64,000 nucleotides of DNA from Ciona intestinalis (taxonomy: Eukaryota; Chordata; Ascidiacea; Phlebobranchia; Cionidae), in contig NC_020172.2 of NCBI RefSeq assembly GCF_000224145.3, positions 1,248,921 through 1,312,920 of the forward strand. The letters are read 5' to 3'. The notes below the pieces were generated by a model that was not told where the DNA came from, ran no database searches, and was given only the letters and a program-made list of their open reading frames with translations. Numbering within the stretch: the first letter of the stretch is position 1; the number at the start of each line of letters is the position of its first letter. The position numbers and the translations under genes were made by a program. Positions 59,895-64,000 of the stretch are shown here, piece after piece.

Positions 59895-60394
59895 NNNNNN
59901 NNNNNNNNNNNNNNNNNNNNNNNNNNNNNNNNNNNNNNNNNNNNNNNNNNNNNNNNNNNNNNNNNNNNNNNNNNNNNNNNNNNNNNNNNNNNNNNNNNNN
60001 NNNNNNNNNNNNNNNNNNNNNNNNNNNNNNNNNNNNNNNNNNNNNNNNNNNNNNNNNNNNNNNNNNNNNNNNNNNNNNNNNNNNNNNNNNNNNNNNNNNN
60101 NNNNNNNNNNNNNNNNNNNNNNNNNNNNNNNNNNNNNNNNNNNNNNNNNNNNNNNNNNNNNNNNNNNNNNNNNNNNNNNNNNNNNNNNNNNNNNNNNNNN
60201 NNNNNNNNNNNNNNNNNNNNNNNNNNNNNNNNNNNNNNNNNNNNNNNNNNNNNNNNNNNNNNNNNNNNNNNNNNNNNNNNNNNNNNNNNNNNNNNNNNNN
60301 NNNNNNNNNNNNNNNNNNNNNNNNNNNNNNNNNNNNNNNNNNNNNNNNNNNNNNNNNNNNNNNNNNNNNNNNNNNNNNNNNNNNNNNNNNNNNN
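59895..60394. other. Assembly gap (500 N)
   Basis: Larger fixed-size N run. It hides the middle or 5' part of the basic-protein gene and could hide GPCR exons. Confidence 1.
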
Positions 60395-60532
60395 AGAAAC
60401 GTGGCCTTGTTTCGTTTGCCCTTTTTGTTCCTCTTTTCCAGTAACCGAATGCGGATCGGACGTAATCCATCCGTTCGTATATATTTCACCGTTAATGTTT
60501 GTATTAATTATAGTGTTTAACCCTAACGAAGG

Positions 60533-60578
60533 ATTCTATTTGAATAAGGTTACTACATGTAAGTGAAATTTGTATTTA
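60533..60578 (+). ncRNA. Candidate spliced-leader (SL) RNA gene
   Basis: ATTCTATTTGAATAAG at 60533-60548 is identical to the 16-base Ciona trans-spliced leader and is followed directly by a GT donor (GGTTACTACATG). Downstream, TTAC-TACAT-GTAA can form a short stem-loop, and AAATTTGTATTTATTTG is a plausible Sm-site region. The known Ciona SL RNA is short, about 46 nt, which sets the end given here. Ciona SL genes are mostly in tandem arrays; this is a lone copy in this window, so it may be a dispersed paralogue or pseudogene. The exact 3' end and expression are unknown. Confidence 0.7.
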
Positions 60579-61002
60579 TTTGTAACTGTATGTAACACCT
60601 GGAGTGGCCCTGTCCTCTCACCCTGTTTAACCGTCCCGTATCCTAAAGAGTACCGTCCCGTATCCTAAAGAGTACCGTCCCGTATCCTAAAGAGTACCGT
60701 CCCGTAAAGTGTACCGTTCCTCTACTTCACACAATAAACCTTAAGACAGTTTGGAAGGCTGGTAGTGCTCTACTGATAAAGGACGCGTTGTAAGCACAGA
60801 GAGAAGTTCAGACGGGACACACGGTCACGTCTACACCCAATCGAATAGTTTCAGTTATATACTGCCTCGGGACAAGTGGGCCACGCCCGACGAAAAGGCA
60901 GCTATAACAGACGTATAAGTACTTTTTCCCAAAAGTCAGCATACCAATTGCATGTCGTAAGCTATAAATGTACGTTTTATCAACTCATGTTTTAACGTAC
61001 AG
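60579..61002. other. Intergenic, minisatellite only
   Basis: Contains the 22-bp tandem repeat (60632-60717). I searched for a GPCR TM1-TM3 exon and found none. Confidence 0.5.
60632..60717. repeat. 22-bp tandem repeat, about 3.5 copies
   Basis: CGTCCCGTATCCTAAAGAGTAC repeats at 60632, 60654 and 60676, then a shortened unit from 60698. It sits about 55 bases past the SL RNA candidate. Confidence 0.95.
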
Positions 61003-63701
61003 AACTTGGGGCAAGGCGAAAATTACGGTGTTTGTTATGTGGGTGGTTGCTGGGATAACAAGCTGTATGTCTCTTTATTTCCGTGAATCGAAATACAGTT
61101 CAACAACAGGTGGCTTGGTTTGTATATTTTTAGTCAATTTATGAGCAAATTGGAAAAATAACAGGCAATTAGGAAAAAAACACCATCGTTTTTTTGTCAG
61201 CTGTTCAAAACAGAACTTTTTAATTATGCTTGTTATGGACCAAACAAGTCAATTTATTTTTTCTTGAATGCCACGCGCCCTGTTTGTACCATTACAAATT
61301 AAGGAATTGATCTTAAAACAAAAGCTAAGCAATTTCCGTTTTAATTTGCCACTTTCACCTGCTCTTTGCAACAGTCAATTCATAACAGCTGAAATGTGTT
61401 ACTGGTACATGGTATCGATCGATACACGTAGTATTCCTTATATTAGTTTAACTGTGTGAAAAAAGGTGCAAACCGGTATATAATGCAAAGGTTAAATATG
61501 TTTACCCTCTATGCATTCATATCATAAGCTTCGTCATTTTTAAACGCTTTCAAAGAGATTTTATTAATTATTGAATAATTTATAAATGAAAATCGAGTAC
61601 GCATAATCTGAAAATATAGTCGAACTTTCGAGTTCGGGAAATCTTCTTAAAGTACTTTATTATTATCGAAAATGATATGATCGATTATGGCGAGTTGCTT
61701 CACATCTTTCCCATAAATGCACACAAAATAGGTCGATAATCTGTCCTGTGTCTTTAGTCAAGAAATTGCGGAACCAATCGCTCACATTCGTTCATAATCG
61801 GTTACGTGACAAACCGACGTATACACATACGACATTATATACACATACGACAGGGTATAACAAAAAACACAATTTATTTCGTTCACTAAAAAACAATTAA
61901 ATAACTTGCATTTTGTTACCCTAGCAAATGATATTTAACTCAACTTTAATGGGTCCATTGATTTACATAAATATTTTTTCAGGACACTTTCACTGTCGGT
62001 GGAACTTTGACGAGCATATATCTTCGCACGTAACCTGGTTTTGCGTTCATTTTCTACTAAGGTAAGCGCGTAAGTGTTATAGTGGGGTGGGGAAGATGGG
62101 ACACCTTGTTGTTCTATTATCTCGTTTCATTTAGTAGTATACAAGGAGTATTCAAGGAATTATAAAACAGTATCTTTACGACTCCGGCATACCGTTGTTA
62201 AATGTTTAAAACACGATCACATTTGAATAATATGTGCTAAAGGTGTCCTATCTTACCCCACCCAACTATATCATAGGTTTTGGACATAATGATGCGCTAA
62301 AAAATAAACGAAATTTATTTGAAGATTTTTTGTCGGTTTCGGATTACCTTTAGGCACAATGGTGGTCGCCTACATTATTATCATTGCCTACTTACAAAGA
62401 AGAAAGTCACAGAAAAAACTCCTTCGCCGGAAACAGGTTAGTCTGTATTGTTAGCTCATCCTGTATTTCTATATAGTAGGTGGGGGAAGATGGGACAACT
62501 TTGACACATAATAACTAAATATTCTGATCGTGTTTTAAACAATTAACAACGGTCTATGAAAGTCGTGTGGACAAGGTTTTATATAAAAAAATCGTTGAAT
62601 GTTTGTTTACTACCAAATTGGAGGAGAAAATAGATTGAAAAGGTGTCCCATCTATCCCTACCCTACTATATTATTTCTTAACTTTATATCCCATCAATAA
62701 ACTTAATGTATTTTTTTAAACATATACAATAAACAATGAAGGCAAGTTACTTCGCATGTTTGGATATTATGTGCTATAAAGGTGTCCTGCCTTTCCCCCA
62801 CCCTATAAAGGTGTCCTGACTTCCCCCATTCTGTTAAATTATAGGGCTTATGTGTGTAAACAAACGTCGTTGGCGTGCCTGGAGAGACAGATGTCAAAAA
62901 TGTGAAAGATTTTATTTTTACAGGACCGTGTTACTCTTACTGTATCTACTGTGGTGGTCGTTTATCTCGCATGTTTCCTCCCTAACCAGATCTCCAACTT
63001 AATATACATGGCACAGGGACTCGGAATTTTGCGTAAGTGCAAACAAATTGATAAAACTTGTATATTAACACACGTATAAATGATGGAGGAAGATGGGACA
63101 CCTTTTCATTCTATTTGTTAGTAAACAAAGAACATTTAAAAAGTTATATAACGATATTCTTACGACTACCATACCGATGTTAGTTGTCTAAAATTTGATT
63201 GGGATATTTAGGTATTATGCGTCAAAGTTGTCCCATTTCCCCCACCTATATATTACCGGTTGGTGCATGCATTGTAAGTTATTGGCAAATTCTGATGATG
63301 TCTCGCCTGGGGGTCGGTTCTTTCTACAAATGTCACAAAAAGTGCTGGAAGACCCTTTTCACAGTTACAATTATAAATTGACGTTCATTTACTTTTTTAT
63401 ATCTGAAAACCTATTCCCATATGCCACAACAACACCGATTTTCTTTAGTCTGTACACTCTATACGGAAACTGATCAAAAGCGTCGTATTCACAGCCAAAA
63501 CGACTGGAAAGGCATCGTAAAAAAACCCTTGATCGATTTAAAATATGTTTTCATAACTATGATGAAATCTTTTCAGCACAGAGCGATGTTCCTTCACTGG
63601 CGCAATACAACATTCACCTTGTAGTTACCTGTTTGTCCTGGGGCCACGGATGTGTCAACCCTTTCCTTTACGCGTTTATGCGAGAGGACGTTAGATTAAA
63701 G
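61003..63701 (+). CDS. Rhodopsin-class GPCR, TM4 to TM7 (5' part missing)
   Basis: Exons 61003-61097, 61983-62061, 62325-62436, 62924-63032, 63577-63701, phase-consistent. TM4 KITVFVMWVVAGITSCMSLY with the conserved Trp. Second extracellular loop with Cys (HFHCRW). TM5 with Pro and Tyr (VGFGLPLGTMVVAYIIIIAY). Basic third loop (QRRKSQKKLLRRKQ). TM6 VVVVYLACFLPNQISNLIYM. TM7 CVNPFLYAFMRED, the NPxxY motif. The CFLPNQ in TM6 recalls the CWLPNQ of relaxin-3/INSL5-type and other peptide receptors, with Phe in place of the toggle Trp; ligand unassigned. TM1-TM3 and DRY are not visible. The C-tail continues past 63701 or off the window. The donor GTTCAA after TM4 is weak. Confidence 0.82.
62078..62270. 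repeat. MITE in GPCR intron
   Basis: TATAGTGGGGTGGGGAAGATG left end, GTCCTATCTTACCCCACCCAACTATA right end. Begins 17 bases after the exon 61983-62061 donor. Confidence 0.9.
62474..62672. repeat. MITE in GPCR intron
   Basis: TATAGTAGGTGGGGGAAGATG left end, GTGTCCCATCTATCCCTACCCTACTATA right end. Close relative of 53189-53386 (shared AAATTGGAGGA variant). Confidence 0.9.
62755..62838. repeat. Two nested MITE right ends
   Basis: AAAGGTGTCCTGCCTTTCCCCCACCCTATA is followed directly by AAAGGTGTCCTGACTTCCCCCATTCTGTTA; no left ends. Confidence 0.65.
63081..63255. repeat. MITE in GPCR intron
   Basis: GATGGAGGAAGATGGGACACC left end, GTTGTCCCATTTCCCCCACCTATA right end, TAGTAAACAAAGAACATTTAA inside. 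Confidence 0.8.
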
Positions 63702-63745
63702 GTAAACCCAATGTGTCTGCAATGTTGCCCTGTTACTGATGGTAT

Positions 63746-63915
63746 AATGGAGTGGGAGAGATGGGACACCTTTTCGTAGAAAAGAATATTTAAAGAATTA
63801 TAAAACCGTATCTTTATCACGATTCCCATTGACCGTTATTAATTGTTTAAAACCCGATCAGGGTGTTTAGATATTATGTGCTAAAGATGTCCCGTCATCT
63901 CTTACTACTAAATAT
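63746..63915. repeat. MITE after last visible GPCR exon
   Basis: ATAATGGAGTGGGAGAGATGG left end, GATGTCCCGTCATCTCTTACTACTA right end. The rest of 63702-64000 shows no coding exon. Confidence 0.75.
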
Positions 63916-64000
63916 AGTATTACAATATACCATGAACATAAACAAAATATATTTATAGTGTTATAGGACGTATACCTGATATATAAATACTACGATTGCC

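Noticed and set aside
59649..60566. Long plus-strand open frames across 59.6-60.6 kb
   Set aside because: They are open only because they cross 500 N. The minus-strand frame is longer in real sequence and better composed.
61268..61459. TM3-type GPCR exon near 61.27-61.46 kb
   Set aside because: The text CYWYMVSIDTRS only superficially resembles TM3/DRY. It lies downstream of the TM4 exon, and no suitable splice sites exist.
1..64000. CRISPR arrays, operons, riboswitches or prokaryotic mobile elements
   Set aside because: This is intron-rich chordate DNA. The tandem repeats lack spacer structure.

Overview
This window is tunicate (sea squirt) nuclear DNA, almost certainly Ciona intestinalis/robusta. 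The evidence is: AT-rich, intron-dense chordate genes; a cellulose synthase fused to a GH6 domain, which among animals is known only in tunicates; a 16-base match to the Ciona mRNA spliced leader; and dozens of short inverted-repeat (MITE-like) and tRNA-derived SINE copies. All gene models below were built by hand from splice sites, reading phase and protein similarity. Four runs of N (three of 125, one of 500) mark contig joins. At two of them the flanking sequence is duplicated, as happens when both haplotypes are kept in an assembly.

Layout. (1) 1-20.7 kb, minus strand: Gli, the Hedgehog-pathway zinc-finger transcription factor, about 22 coding exons. The five C2H2 fingers lie at 8.06-9.97 kb. 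A possible further 3' exon runs off the left edge, and a possible alternative first exon lies at 25.4 kb. (2) 20.7-26.1 kb: upstream DNA with MITEs and a SINE. (3) 26.1-32.8 kb, minus: cytosolic aspartyl-tRNA synthetase, 12 exons. (4) 34.1-38.2 kb, plus: ZTRAF1/CYHR1 homologue, 7 exons, head to head with the synthetase. (5) 39.4-40.9 kb, plus: a four-helix claudin/PMP22-like membrane protein cut by a gap. (6) 40.9-43.8 kb: repeats only. (7) 43.8-57.7 kb, minus: CesA, 28 exons, about 1,551 codons: a long N-terminal extension, a membrane GT2 cellulose synthase, and a C-terminal GH6 domain with altered catalytic positions. (8) 59.2-60.5 kb, minus: an unrecognised basic protein, cut by a gap. (9) 60.53 kb, plus: a candidate spliced-leader RNA gene. 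(10) 61.0-63.7 kb, plus: the TM4-TM7 half of a rhodopsin-class GPCR.

These are independent neighbouring genes, not an operon or a single pathway. DARS1 is housekeeping. Gli is a signalling transcription factor. CesA makes tunic cellulose. The SL RNA, if expressed, would donate the leader to many mRNAs. The points most worth a second look are the SL RNA gene, an SL-like tag in a Gli intron, a canonical DSGxxS motif on a PKA-type site in Gli, the loss of the GH6 catalytic Asp in CesA, and the unresolved 3' end of Gli.
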